Assembly (NCBI GenBank): GCA_003153035.1
Contig: PMBT01000014.1
Location: forward strand, 11,611 to 51,769
From: Opitutia bacterium
GTDB lineage: Bacteria; Verrucomicrobiota; Verrucomicrobiia; Opitutales; Opitutaceae
DNA: 40,159 nt
Direction of reading: 5' to 3'
In this document: positions 33,147 to 40,159 of the stretch, one piece after another
How the letters are laid out: each line of letters opens with the position of its first letter
How positions within the stretch are numbered: the stretch's first letter is position 1
Notes under the pieces: generated by a model
Databases searched by the model: none
Told to the model about the DNA's origin: nothing
Seen by the model: the letters and a program-made list of their open reading frames with translations, nothing else
Position numbers and translations under genes: made by a program

Positions 33147-34520
33147 TCACTTCTTGCCGCTGGTGAAAATGGCCTTCGCGGCCTGTAATGGCGTCTGGGT
33201 GAAGGACGACCGGCGCGGCGCCGGAGCCTGGAGGGTGCGTCCGGCCAGCAAGGCTTCCTGGTAGCTCAGGGTCTTCTCCCTTTGCTGCAGGGTCTCCTCC
33301 TTCTGCTGCAGCCGATCCATGTCCTCCTTCAACGCGAGTCGCTCACCGCTAAAATTCCGCCGCTCGGCTTCCAGCATGTCCATCGCGCGGTCCAGGCGCG
33401 TCCACGCTGCCTCCAGTGTCGCGTCGCGCTGAAACGGATCGCGCGACAGGTGGGGCGCGGCGTTGAGCACGCGGTCGGCCTCAACCTCGGCGGACATCGA
33501 ACGCAACCGCTGTTCGTAAGTGCGCAAATTGGCTTCCTGCTCCCGCAGGAGATCGAGATCATCCTGCAACTGCCGGCGGTCGGCATCCACCCGGGCCTGC
33601 ACTTGGCGCATCTTGACCGCCTCCTCGCGGAGCCGCACGTCCTCGGCGCGCACATCGAGCCGCAGATCCTCCAGCATCTCGCGTTCGCGCGCCAGTGCAT
33701 CGGCCGTCTTGAGGCGCTGCGCCTCCTCGGAGTTCAGGCCTTGGGCGCGTTCCGCGGCCAGCTCGGCGCGTTCCCGGGCCAGCTCCTGGCGGGCCGCGGC
33801 GATGCTGCGGGCCTTCTCATCCACCGCCGTCTGCGCCGCGGTCACCACCTCGCGCTCGCTGCGCAGCTCGGTCAGCTCCTCTTCCTGGCGCACCGCGTCG
33901 GCATGCCTCGCCAGTTGCGCCTTCAACTCCACTTCGAGCGCCGTCTTTTCCTGCGCGAGACGCTCGGCGGTCTTCTTGAAGTCGTCGCGGTCGCGCGCCA
34001 GCCGCACCAGCTCCTCGCGCAGATCACCGGTCGGGAGGATCACATCGGGCGCCAGCGTGATGGGCGGGCTCGACCCTTGCTCCATCCGGGACAGGATGGC
34101 CTCCACCTCGGCCAGTTCCTCCGGCGTCAGGTCAACCGGCGTGGCGATTTCGCCCGGGCGTAGGATCGCGTTGACCCGCTGGATCACGAGCTTCCAGTCG
34201 CCGTCGGGGGCGAGCACATCGGTGACGGCCAGCCGGATTCCCTTGATGACCGCCGGGAGCTCAAGCTGTTTGACCAGCAGGAGCACGGCGACGCTCGGCT
34301 GAAGTTTCTTCAACTCCTCGATCAACCCGAAACTGCTCATCTCCGGCAACGGATCCGCCACCAGCGAGAGATCGAACCATTCCGAACGGGCGGCCTCAAG
34401 GGCCACCTCCGGCTGTCCGCAGGGGCGGACATCATAGCCAGCCCCGGCAAGCAGCAGGGTGAGCGTGCGGCGGGAGTTCGCATCGCCGTGCACAAGCAAG
34501 ATCTTCTTAACGAAATTCAT
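33147..34520 (-). CDS. Receiver-like domain fused to a long coiled coil
   Basis: The ATG at 34520 (MNFVKKILLVHGDANSRRTL) is preferred over 34610. The product has 457 residues. Residues about 5-120 have the fold pattern of a response-regulator receiver: ILLVHGD in place of the usual acidic pair, LVADPLPEMSSFGLIEELKK with an Asp at the phosphoacceptor position, and LLVKQLELPAV. Residues about 165-430 are a nearly continuous coiled coil (RDRDDFKKTAERLAQEKTAL, LRLDVRAEDVRLREEAVKMR). There is no DNA-binding output domain. It may be a phosphorylation-tuned scaffold, or a receiver fold used only structurally. Confidence 0.75.
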   Translation of the reverse strand: MNFVKKILLVHGDANSRRTLTLLLAGAGYDVRPCGQPEVALEAARSEWFDLSLVADPLPEMSSFGLIEELKKLQPSVAVLLLVKQLELPAVIKGIRLAVTDVLAPDGDWKLVIQRVNAILRPGEIATPVDLTPEELAEVEAILSRMEQGSSPPITLAPDVILPTGDLREELVRLARDRDDFKKTAERLAQEKTALEVELKAQLARHADAVRQEEELTELRSEREVVTAAQTAVDEKARSIAAARQELARERAELAAERAQGLNSEEAQRLKTADALAREREMLEDLRLDVRAEDVRLREEAVKMRQVQARVDADRRQLQDDLDLLREQEANLRTYEQRLRSMSAEVEADRVLNAAPHLSRDPFQRDATLEAAWTRLDRAMDMLEAERRNFSGERLALKEDMDRLQQKEETLQQREKTLSYQEALLAGRTLQAPAPRRSSFTQTPLQAAKAIFTSGKK

Positions 34521-34641
34521 GGCTGGATTGGGTTGAACCGGGCGCGGCCCGAGAGGCGAAACCATGGCACGATCATTGAACGCACCCAAACGCAATTGGA
34601 CGGTGCCCAAAGGATTTACGCCTTTTTATCCCGTGGGAACC

Positions 34642-34660
34642 TGCAGGATTGCATCCTGCA
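34642..34660. other. Perfect hairpin tgcaggat-tgc-atcctgca
   Basis: An 8-bp perfect stem with a 3-nt loop lies in the 242-base gap between the ABC permease stop and the receiver/coiled-coil gene start. It might terminate the upstream operon, but a clean U-tract is not evident in either direction. Confidence 0.4.
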
Positions 34661-34762
34661 TGATCACTTGTTGGTGACTGGCGATACCGCGCCGGTTTTG
34701 AAAAGAAATTTACCCCGCGAGGCGGTGAGCCGCCTCCCGGGACCGGCCGCGTGAATTCAGCG

Positions 34763-35998
34763 CTAGGTGCGGAACAACACGTCCTCGCGGTTGAACATGC
34801 GCACGCAAAAAGCCAGCGCGACCGTGGCGTAGACGCAGGTCGAGCCGAAGATGAGGGCGAGATAGTGCCAGTGAAAAACGCCCGAGACGAGTTCCTTGCT
34901 AACGAGGGCGAGATTGAGGATCGGCACGAGCGCCAGGCGTGTGTTGAGCTCCACCCCGGGCAGCATGCCCATCATGGCCGGCAGGATGACGACGACGATC
35001 AGCGGAGACACGTAGCTCTGCGCCTCCTTGACGCTTTTGGCAAAAAGCGAAACCGCCATCAGCACAGCGGAGAACAGAACCGCCACCGGCAGCACCATCG
35101 CCAGTACAGTCAGCGTGCCCAGTGGATCGATGGTCGGAAGCATCGGCGCCGCGCCGCTTTTCGCGGCCGCCACCGCCGCGCCCCCGGCCGCGGTTTTGGC
35201 AAACAGCAATCCGCCCAGCATAAACGTGAGCCCCATTGAAAGAAGCGAGAACACCACCGTCCCGAGCGCCGCCGTGAGCACCATCAGGAACTTGCCGAGC
35301 ACGAGATCGGCCCGGCCCACCGGGCTGCACAGGATGGTCTCCATCGTGCCGCGCTCCTTCTCGCCCGCCGTCAGGTCGATGGCCGGATACATCGCCCCGG
35401 TGAAGCAAAGCAGGATGAAGAGATAGGGGATGATGCCACCGATGACGTTGCCGCCCACCTTCTCGGGCGGCGCGACGTTCTCGGTCTTCACCTCGAACGG
35501 TTTGACCAGCGCGGCCGGCAGGCCCCGCCCGGTGAGACGCGCCGTGATGATCTTCTCGCGATAAGTGTTGAAGAACCGGTGCAGTTCGCCCACCGCGAAG
35601 CCGGACCGCAGCTCGCTCTCGTAGTTGAAGATCTTCAGCACCGTGGCGTCGCCGTGCTCCAGCGCCGCGTCAAAGCCCGCCGGAATCTCCACCGCCGCGC
35701 GCAGCTGCTTGTCGGTGATGCGCTGCTTCCAGTCGGCGGTCGCCGGCACCAACCGGATCTTCTGGTCGGCGGTCAGCGCCGCACGCACGACCGGCGAGTC
35801 ATTGCCGCCGAGCACCATCACCGCCGGGACCTCTTCCCGCGCCTTGTTGACCACCATGTAGGACACCACGCCGGCGACCAGCATGATGCCCGGGATCATC
35901 AGCGTCGGCACGACGATCATCGAAATTAGTGTCCGGCGGTCCCGCAGCGAGTCGCGCAGCTCCTTCAAATAAACCGTGACTACATTGGACCGGTTCAT
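34763..35998 (-). CDS. ABC transporter permease, NatB-like
   Basis: The 411-residue protein matches ABC-2 type permeases of the NatB class. It has a first membrane helix (LISMIVVPTLMIPGIMLVAG), then a large extracytoplasmic region (about residues 40-190), then five to six helices (GGIIPYLFILLCFTGAMYPA, GEKERGTMETILCSPVGRAD, LLSMGLTFMLGGLLF, PLIVVVILPAMMGMLP). The start overlaps the ATPase stop by ATGA (35995-35998), so the two are translationally coupled. NatAB in Bacillus exports sodium; relatives export other solutes or peptides. Confidence 0.87.
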   Translation of the reverse strand: MNRSNVVTVYLKELRDSLRDRRTLISMIVVPTLMIPGIMLVAGVVSYMVVNKAREEVPAVMVLGGNDSPVVRAALTADQKIRLVPATADWKQRITDKQLRAAVEIPAGFDAALEHGDATVLKIFNYESELRSGFAVGELHRFFNTYREKIITARLTGRGLPAALVKPFEVKTENVAPPEKVGGNVIGGIIPYLFILLCFTGAMYPAIDLTAGEKERGTMETILCSPVGRADLVLGKFLMVLTAALGTVVFSLLSMGLTFMLGGLLFAKTAAGGAAVAAAKSGAAPMLPTIDPLGTLTVLAMVLPVAVLFSAVLMAVSLFAKSVKEAQSYVSPLIVVVILPAMMGMLPGVELNTRLALVPILNLALVSKELVSGVFHWHYLALIFGSTCVYATVALAFCVRMFNREDVLFRT

Positions 35999-36741
35999 GC
36001 GGCCACCTCCTCGCCGCCAATCGCGCGGACGAAAATCTCCTCCATGTCCTGCTCGCCAAACCGCAGTCGGAGATCGGCCAGCGGGCCCTCGGCAACCAGC
36101 CGGCCCTGGTGGATGATGCCGATCACATCGCAGATCTTCTCCACTTCGCTCATGACGTGGGTGGAATAGATCACGGTCTTGCCGCGGGTGCGGCAGTCGC
36201 GGACGAAGCGCACGATGTTGCGCGCGGTCATCACATCGAGCCCGATCGTCGGCTCGTCGAAAATGAGCACCGCGGGGTCGTGCACCACCGTGCGGGCGAT
36301 CGAAGTCTTCTGCTTCATGCCGGTGGAGAATTTGTCCACCCGCCGGTCGAGGAACTCGTGCAGGTCCAGTTCATCGGCCAGCCGGCGGGTGCGCTCCGCG
36401 ACCTCCGCCGCCGTCAGGCCGTTCAGCCGGCCGAAATAGGCGATGGTTTCGCGGGCGGTCAGGCGGCTGTAGAGCGCCGTGCTGGTGGCCAAAAAGCCGA
36501 CGCTGGCCCGCACGCGCTCCGGGTTCGCCACGGTGTCAAATCCGGCCACAGTGGCGGACCCGCCGGTGGGGCGCAGCAGGGTCGCAAGCAGGCGCAGCGT
36601 GGTGGTCTTGCCCGCGCCGTTGGCTCCCAGCAGACCGTAGATCTGGCCGGGGCGGCAGGTGAAGGAGACGTTGTCCACCGCGCGGATTTCGCCGCGTTTC
36701 TTGTCGTGGAAGAATTTGGTGAGGTTGCGGGCTTCAATCAT
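35995..36741 (-). CDS. ABC transporter ATP-binding protein, NatA-like
   Basis: The 248-residue protein has all ATPase motifs: Walker [15 protein letters not shown], signature [13 protein letters not shown], Walker [14 protein letters not shown], and the H-loop [14 protein letters not shown]. It pairs with the overlapping permease. Upstream on the same strand are a LytTR regulator and a LytS-like kinase, the same set of functions as natK-natR-natAB in Bacillus subtilis. Confidence 0.92.
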   Translation of the reverse strand: MIEARNLTKFFHDKKRGEIRAVDNVSFTCRPGQIYGLLGANGAGKTTTLRLLATLLRPTGGSATVAGFDTVANPERVRASVGFLATSTALYSRLTARETIAYFGRLNGLTAAEVAERTRRLADELDLHEFLDRRVDKFSTGMKQKTSIARTVVHDPAVLIFDEPTIGLDVMTARNIVRFVRDCRTRGKTVIYSTHVMSEVEKICDVIGIIHQGRLVAEGPLADLRLRFGEQDMEEIFVRAIGGEEVAA

Positions 36742-36754
36742 GGGAATCTTGGGG

Positions 36755-36902
36755 GAAAAGCGGGAAAGCGGAAAGACGGGAAAAGGGGAGAACGGAAAGG
36801 CGGCAAAGCGAATAACGAGATCCAGACGACCCCTCGTCGATCTGTCGATTCTTGCGTGTGGTCGATCTCCGGAACTCTCCGCTTCCCGGTTTCCCGCTTT
36901 TC
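36755..36902. repeat. Purine-rich repeats bounded by a 13-bp inverted repeat
   Basis: gaaaagcgggaaa (36755-36767) is a perfect inverted match to tttcccgcttttc (36890-36902). The interior has near-tandem GCGGAAAG/ACGGGAAAAG units. The element fills the gap between the response-regulator stop codon (36905-36907) and the ATPase start (36741), leaving only a few bases on either side. It may form a large hairpin that separates expression of the two halves of the operon. Confidence 0.65.
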
Positions 36903-36904
36903 AG

Positions 36905-37639
36905 CTACAGGCTCATTTGTTCGCGGAAGGCCTGGGCCTGCCGCCGCGAGAGCTCGACCTTCAGGCCGCCCTTGAGGTAGACGAGCAGGCCGCCGCTGAA
37001 CCACGGCTCGATCCGCTCGATCCAGGCGAGGTTGATGATCTGCCGGCGGTTGGCCCGGAAGAACGCCCGCGGGTCGAGCCGCTCCTCCATGGCGTTTAGC
37101 GAGCGGAAGAGCTGCGGCTGCGCGTCGCCAAAATGCACCCGGGTATAGTTCCCTTCGCTTTCCATCAGGCGGATCGACTTCACCTCGACAAACCAGCAGC
37201 GCTCGCCCTCGCGCACAAACACCTTGTCCTCGGCTGCCAAATGGCTTGGGCGCTCAAGGGAAGCGGCGGGCCCGGCCGCCGAGCCTTCCGTCCGCGCACG
37301 GGTCTTTTCGAGCGCCGCGGCCAGCCGCACCGGGTCGACCGGCTTCAAAAGATAATCGAGCGCGTTGAACTCGAAGGCTTTCACCGCGAACTCATCGTAG
37401 GCCGTGGTGAAAATCACCTGGGGCAGCGGCGGCTCGAGGGACTCGAGCAGGACAAAGCCGTTGTCACCCGGCATCTGAATGTCGAGGAAGAGCAGGTCGG
37501 GCACCAGCTCGGCGATTCGCATCCGGGCCTCATCAGCATTGGCGGCCTCGCCGATGACGGCGATGTCCGGGTGCTTCGCGAGTAGCCGGCGCAGCTCGTT
37601 GCGCGCGAGACGCTCGTCGTCGATGAGCAGAGTTTTCAT
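36905..37639 (-). CDS. LytTR-family response regulator
   Basis: The 244-residue protein has a receiver domain (LLIDDERLARNELRRLLAKH, LLFLDIQMPGDNGFVLLESL with the phosphoacceptor Asp, IFTTAYDEFAVKAF, YLLKPVD) and a C-terminal LytTR DNA-binding domain (SIRLMESEGNYTRVHFGDAQ, FFRANRRQIINLAWIERIEP). It starts 12 bases after the kinase stop. It would bind direct repeats upstream of target promoters, probably including the ABC genes that follow. Confidence 0.92.
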   Translation of the reverse strand: MKTLLIDDERLARNELRRLLAKHPDIAVIGEAANADEARMRIAELVPDLLFLDIQMPGDNGFVLLESLEPPLPQVIFTTAYDEFAVKAFEFNALDYLLKPVDPVRLAAALEKTRARTEGSAAGPAASLERPSHLAAEDKVFVREGERCWFVEVKSIRLMESEGNYTRVHFGDAQPQLFRSLNAMEERLDPRAFFRANRRQIINLAWIERIEPWFSGGLLVYLKGGLKVELSRRQAQAFREQMSL

Positions 37640-37651
37640 GCGGCGGCAGCG

Positions 37652-38818
37652 TCAGCGGCCGGCGACCGCCAGCCCTGCCCGATGGGTGGCGGGAACGGCA
37701 TCGGAGCCGGGGGATGATCCCAGGGGGATGACGACGCCGGCGGTGACGCAGCCCGGCGGACCTTCGCGCAAATCGAGCGTGGCCTGGGCGCCGAAAAGTA
37801 ATTGCAGCCGCTCGGCAGCGTTGCGCAGGCCGACCCCGGTTGAGCCGCCGCCCGCCGCCAGCGTGCCGGGATTCGTGACCTGGAGACGGAGCTGGCCGTG
37901 TTCGCACCGTGCGGTGATCGCGATCTCGCCGCCCTCGCGCCGCGGCGCGATCCCGTACTTGACCGCGTTTTCCACGAGCGTCTGCAGCAGCATGGGCGGA
38001 ATCGAGAGGTTGAGCACTCCCGGTTCGACATCGAGCCGCACCCGCAGGCGCTCCTCGTGCCGCACCTGCTCAAGAGCGAGATAGTCGTTAACGGTGCGCA
38101 GCTCGTCCTCGAAGGGCACCGTCTCAAGCTGGCCCGACTGCAGCGAGTAGCGCAGCAGATTGGCGAGCTGGGTGACGGCCTGGCGGGCCCGGTCGGGGTC
38201 CTCGTCAATCAGCCCACGCAGCGAGTTGAGCGAATTGAAGATGAAATGCGGATTGATCTGCGACTTGAGCGCCCGCAGTTCCGCCTCTTTCACGCTGGTG
38301 GCAAGCCGCAGGCGCTCGATCTCGGAACGGCTGAATCGGTCAAAAAGGTGGTAGAAGAAATAGACGCACAGCCAGCCGACAAACAGGGTGGTGCCTTGAA
38401 TCCAGGTGAAGGCGAACACAACCAAAGGGCTGACCTTCGCCGTCCACGGGAGGTGGATGACGCCATAAATGATGCCATAGGTTAACAGACTCCAAAGGAA
38501 CGAAAGCACCGCGCTGCTCGCGAGCACCCGCGGCACGAGTGGGCGCCAGCCAAGTTGTTTCCAGCCCCACCGGGTGATCAGCGGACGCACATAATGCGTC
38601 AGCAGCAGCCCCACCGCGGTCACCACCGTTAGAACCGTGAGGGTTTCCAGGGAATCGTGCGATCCGTCCTTTTTCGCGAACAACACCGAGAACACCGCCT
38701 GCAGCCCGAAAAAGAAGCCCCAGCCGCCCACCTGGCAGATGACATAGAGCCTTTCTTTCGCGCGCTGCCGCAGGCCGATCTCGGCAACCGGGACGGAATT
38801 GGTGGGAGCGGAATCCAT
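37652..38818 (-). CDS. LytS-type sensor histidine kinase
   Basis: The ATG at 38818 gives 388 residues. Four or five membrane helices lie in the first 165 residues (VGGWGFFFGLQAVFSVLFA, VVTAVGLLLTHY, LSFLWSLLTYGIIYGVI, TTLFVGWLCVYFFYHLF). The His_kinase region follows: INPHFIFNSLNSLRGLI (phosphorylated His near residue 191), LVENAVKYGI (N-box) and STGVGLRNAAERL (G-box). There is no large extracytoplasmic domain, so the signal is probably sensed in or near the membrane. It is co-transcribed with the LytTR regulator. Confidence 0.9.
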   Translation of the reverse strand: MDSAPTNSVPVAEIGLRQRAKERLYVICQVGGWGFFFGLQAVFSVLFAKKDGSHDSLETLTVLTVVTAVGLLLTHYVRPLITRWGWKQLGWRPLVPRVLASSAVLSFLWSLLTYGIIYGVIHLPWTAKVSPLVVFAFTWIQGTTLFVGWLCVYFFYHLFDRFSRSEIERLRLATSVKEAELRALKSQINPHFIFNSLNSLRGLIDEDPDRARQAVTQLANLLRYSLQSGQLETVPFEDELRTVNDYLALEQVRHEERLRVRLDVEPGVLNLSIPPMLLQTLVENAVKYGIAPRREGGEIAITARCEHGQLRLQVTNPGTLAAGGGSTGVGLRNAAERLQLLFGAQATLDLREGPPGCVTAGVVIPLGSSPGSDAVPATHRAGLAVAGR

Positions 38819-39020
38819 GCGCCTGCACACTACAGCAGGCGGCTACCTCCGCGGCAAACTTTAGACAAACGGTCGGCCCGCGGGACCAGCGGCGGGAACT
38901 CCGGCCGCCCCAGCGTCGCAGACTCCTTCAGCGGGCTCGATCACGCCAGCCCCGGCAAAGCGGCGCGTTAAGGATAACCCGCCCCCCGAGCTGGAGCAGC
39001 GCGAGGTCCCGACGGCCTGG

Positions 39021-39887
39021 TCAGGCGCCGACGGGGTGCCAGGTCGTCTTGAATTCGAGGAAGTCGCGGATCGCGTAGAGACTCTGGGCTTTCTCGGAGA
39101 ACCAGTTGATTTTGTCCTCGGCCTTCCAGAAATGGGTCCGCTTCACGCTTTCGACCGCGCCGAGTGCGAGCGTCCTGCGTTCATCCGCATTGGCCACCGC
39201 ACTGAGGGCGCGCAGGTGGGCGTGGGTGGCAAAGGTGGGCAGCAGTTCCGCGCGCAGGCCGGTGAGCAGGTTGACCACGCCGCCGGGCAGATCGCTCGTG
39301 GCAAGCATCTCGCCCAGCACGATCGCGGGATACGGCTGCGCACCGGAGGCGAGCGCGACCACGGTGTTGCCGCTCACAATCACCGGCGCGAGCAGCGAAA
39401 CCAGCGCGAGCAGCGGCACCTCGTCCGGAGCCAGGACGCCGACAATGCCCATCGGCTCGGTCACGGTGAAATTGAAGTAGGGCGCAGCGACGGGATTCAC
39501 GCTGCCCAGGACCTGCGCGAATTTGTCGGCCCAGCCGGCATAGTAAATGAGCCGATCGATGGTCGCGGTGACTTCCCTGGCCGCGGCGGCCTTCGTGGCG
39601 CCTCCCATCAGGATCGCCGCGGCCATCTCGCCGCGCCGGGCCTCGACCATCTCCCCGAGACGGTAGAGGATCTGTCCACGGTTGTACGGCGTGCGCTTCG
39701 CCCAGCCGGGCCCGGCCTTGGCCGCGGCCTCGACGGCATTGCGCAGGTCCTTCCGGGTGCATTGCGGAACATGGGCGATAAAATTGCCGGCGGGGTCCTT
39801 CAACGGAAACGTGCGCCCGCTTTCCGAGCGGATGAACGCCCCGCCGACGTAGACCTTCGGGGTTTTGGTGATGGGAAGTCTATTCAT
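39021..39887 (-). CDS. Truncated aldehyde dehydrogenase family protein without a catalytic cysteine domain
   Basis: The 288-residue protein covers only the N-terminal, NAD-binding-like part of an aldehyde dehydrogenase: KVYVGGAFIRSESGRTFPLK, GPGWAKRTPYNRGQILYRLG, EPMGIVGVLAPDEVPLLALV, SGNTVVALAS. The usual PWNFP reads PDEVP, the VKPS lysine is gone, and the second half with ELGGK and GQxC is missing; it ends FKTTWHPVGA. Normal family members have about 480 residues. It follows a normal aldehyde dehydrogenase on the same strand, so it may be a non-catalytic partner subunit. Confidence 0.8.
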   Translation of the reverse strand: MNRLPITKTPKVYVGGAFIRSESGRTFPLKDPAGNFIAHVPQCTRKDLRNAVEAAAKAGPGWAKRTPYNRGQILYRLGEMVEARRGEMAAAILMGGATKAAAAREVTATIDRLIYYAGWADKFAQVLGSVNPVAAPYFNFTVTEPMGIVGVLAPDEVPLLALVSLLAPVIVSGNTVVALASGAQPYPAIVLGEMLATSDLPGGVVNLLTGLRAELLPTFATHAHLRALSAVANADERRTLALGAVESVKRTHFWKAEDKINWFSEKAQSLYAIRDFLEFKTTWHPVGA

Positions 39888-39899
39888 GAGTTTTTCCTC

Positions 39900-39962
39900 A
39901 CCACGAAGAACACGAAGAATCCTCTTGGTGTTTCGCTTTGTGTCCTTCGTGCACTTCGTGGT
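39900..39962. repeat. Inverted CACGAAG short-unit repeat
   Basis: accacgaagaacacgaag (39900-39917) pairs with cttcgtgcacttcgtggt (39945-39962) at 16 of 18 positions. The units CACGAAGAA and CTTCGTG recur within each arm. The right arm touches the stop codon of the upstream aldehyde dehydrogenase, and the left arm is 12 bases from the next start, so it fills the whole gap between the two genes. Confidence 0.7.
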
Positions 39963-40159
39963 TAAACCAGCCGGCCGTAATCCAGCAGGCCCTGGCGGCC
40001 GCCTTCGCGGCCGAAGCCCGACTCCTTGTAGCCACCAAATGGCGACGCCGGGTCGAACCGGTTGAAGGTGTTGGCCCAGACAACCCCGGCCTTGAGCTCG
40101 GTCGACATTTTCAGGATGCGGGAACCCTTGTCCGTCCAGACGCCGGCGCTGAGGCCGTA
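39962..40159 (-). CDS. Aldehyde dehydrogenase, C-terminal end (partial)
   Basis: The frame, read on the minus strand from the window edge, gives the last 65 residues: YGLSAGVWTDKGSRILKMST, GVVWANTFNRFDPASPFGGY, and KESGFGREGGRQGLLDYGRL, then V and TAA. These are the standard C-terminal motifs of NAD(P)-dependent aldehyde dehydrogenases (SPFGGYKESGFGRE). The remainder lies beyond the window. It is upstream of, and presumably in one operon with, the truncated paralogue. Confidence 0.9.
   Translation of the reverse strand, partial: YGLSAGVWTDKGSRILKMSTELKAGVVWANTFNRFDPASPFGGYKESGFGREGGRQGLLDYGRLV

Overview
The window is high-GC DNA from a Gram-negative bacterium. Many predicted lipoproteins carry an LSGC-type lipobox, there is a TatT-linked TRAP transporter, and Shine-Dalgarno sites are mostly weak. 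Secreted GH92 and DUF4038 glycoside hydrolases, TPR and coiled-coil envelope proteins, and dense REP-like repeats suggest a verrucomicrobium close to Opitutaceae. That placement is an inference; no rRNA or marker gene is present. I saw no tRNA, CRISPR array, prophage or transposase gene.

Layout. 1-5.0 kb: the end of a membrane protein, a VOC protein, a TPR membrane protein, a nested repeat element, and an unusual protein with a PgpH-type HDED periplasmic domain but no HD domain. 5.0-21.3 kb: the core of interest. It holds two paralogous LysR regulators, four paralogous secreted or lipoprotein genes, two tiny membrane ORFs coupled to lipoprotein genes, a tatT-dctP-dctQM TRAP operon, a secreted endonuclease/exonuclease/phosphatase-fold enzyme, a Spinster-like MFS transporter and an Aas-like acyltransferase/acyl-ACP synthetase. 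21.5-28 kb: mixed housekeeping and envelope genes (GNAT, SlyX, a coiled-coil protein, a YyaL-type thioredoxin-domain protein). 28-33 kb: an EamA transporter, then a DUF4038 glycosidase and a GH92 alpha-mannosidase in tandem. 33-38.8 kb: a receiver-like coiled-coil protein, then a LytS/LytTR two-component pair upstream of a NatAB-like ABC exporter. 39-40.2 kb: a truncated aldehyde dehydrogenase paralogue following a normal one that runs off the window.

Main result. Five intergenic regions in the 5-21 kb block share one promoter architecture with almost invariant spacing: ATTG-N7-CAAT, then 13 nt, then TTTATCAATT, then 22-23 nt, then a TAnnnT -10-like box. The dyad is a textbook LysR-type T-N11-A box, and its centre falls near -65 of the predicted start site. 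The five copies drive (1) a tiny ORF plus two lipoprotein-family genes, (2) the TRAP operon, (3) the secreted EEP enzyme, (4) a truncated lipoprotein-family gene plus the Spinster-like transporter, and (5) the Aas-like gene. The two LysR genes lie divergent to copies 1 and 2.

Working hypothesis: this is a LysR-controlled regulon for taking up and re-acylating an amphipathic or lipid-like ligand, analogous to the E. coli LplT-Aas lysophospholipid pathway. The shared promoter is read directly from the sequence. The lipid role is an inference from gene families. The intergenic DNA is also rich in REP-like and inverted short-unit repeats that tend to sit at stop codons.
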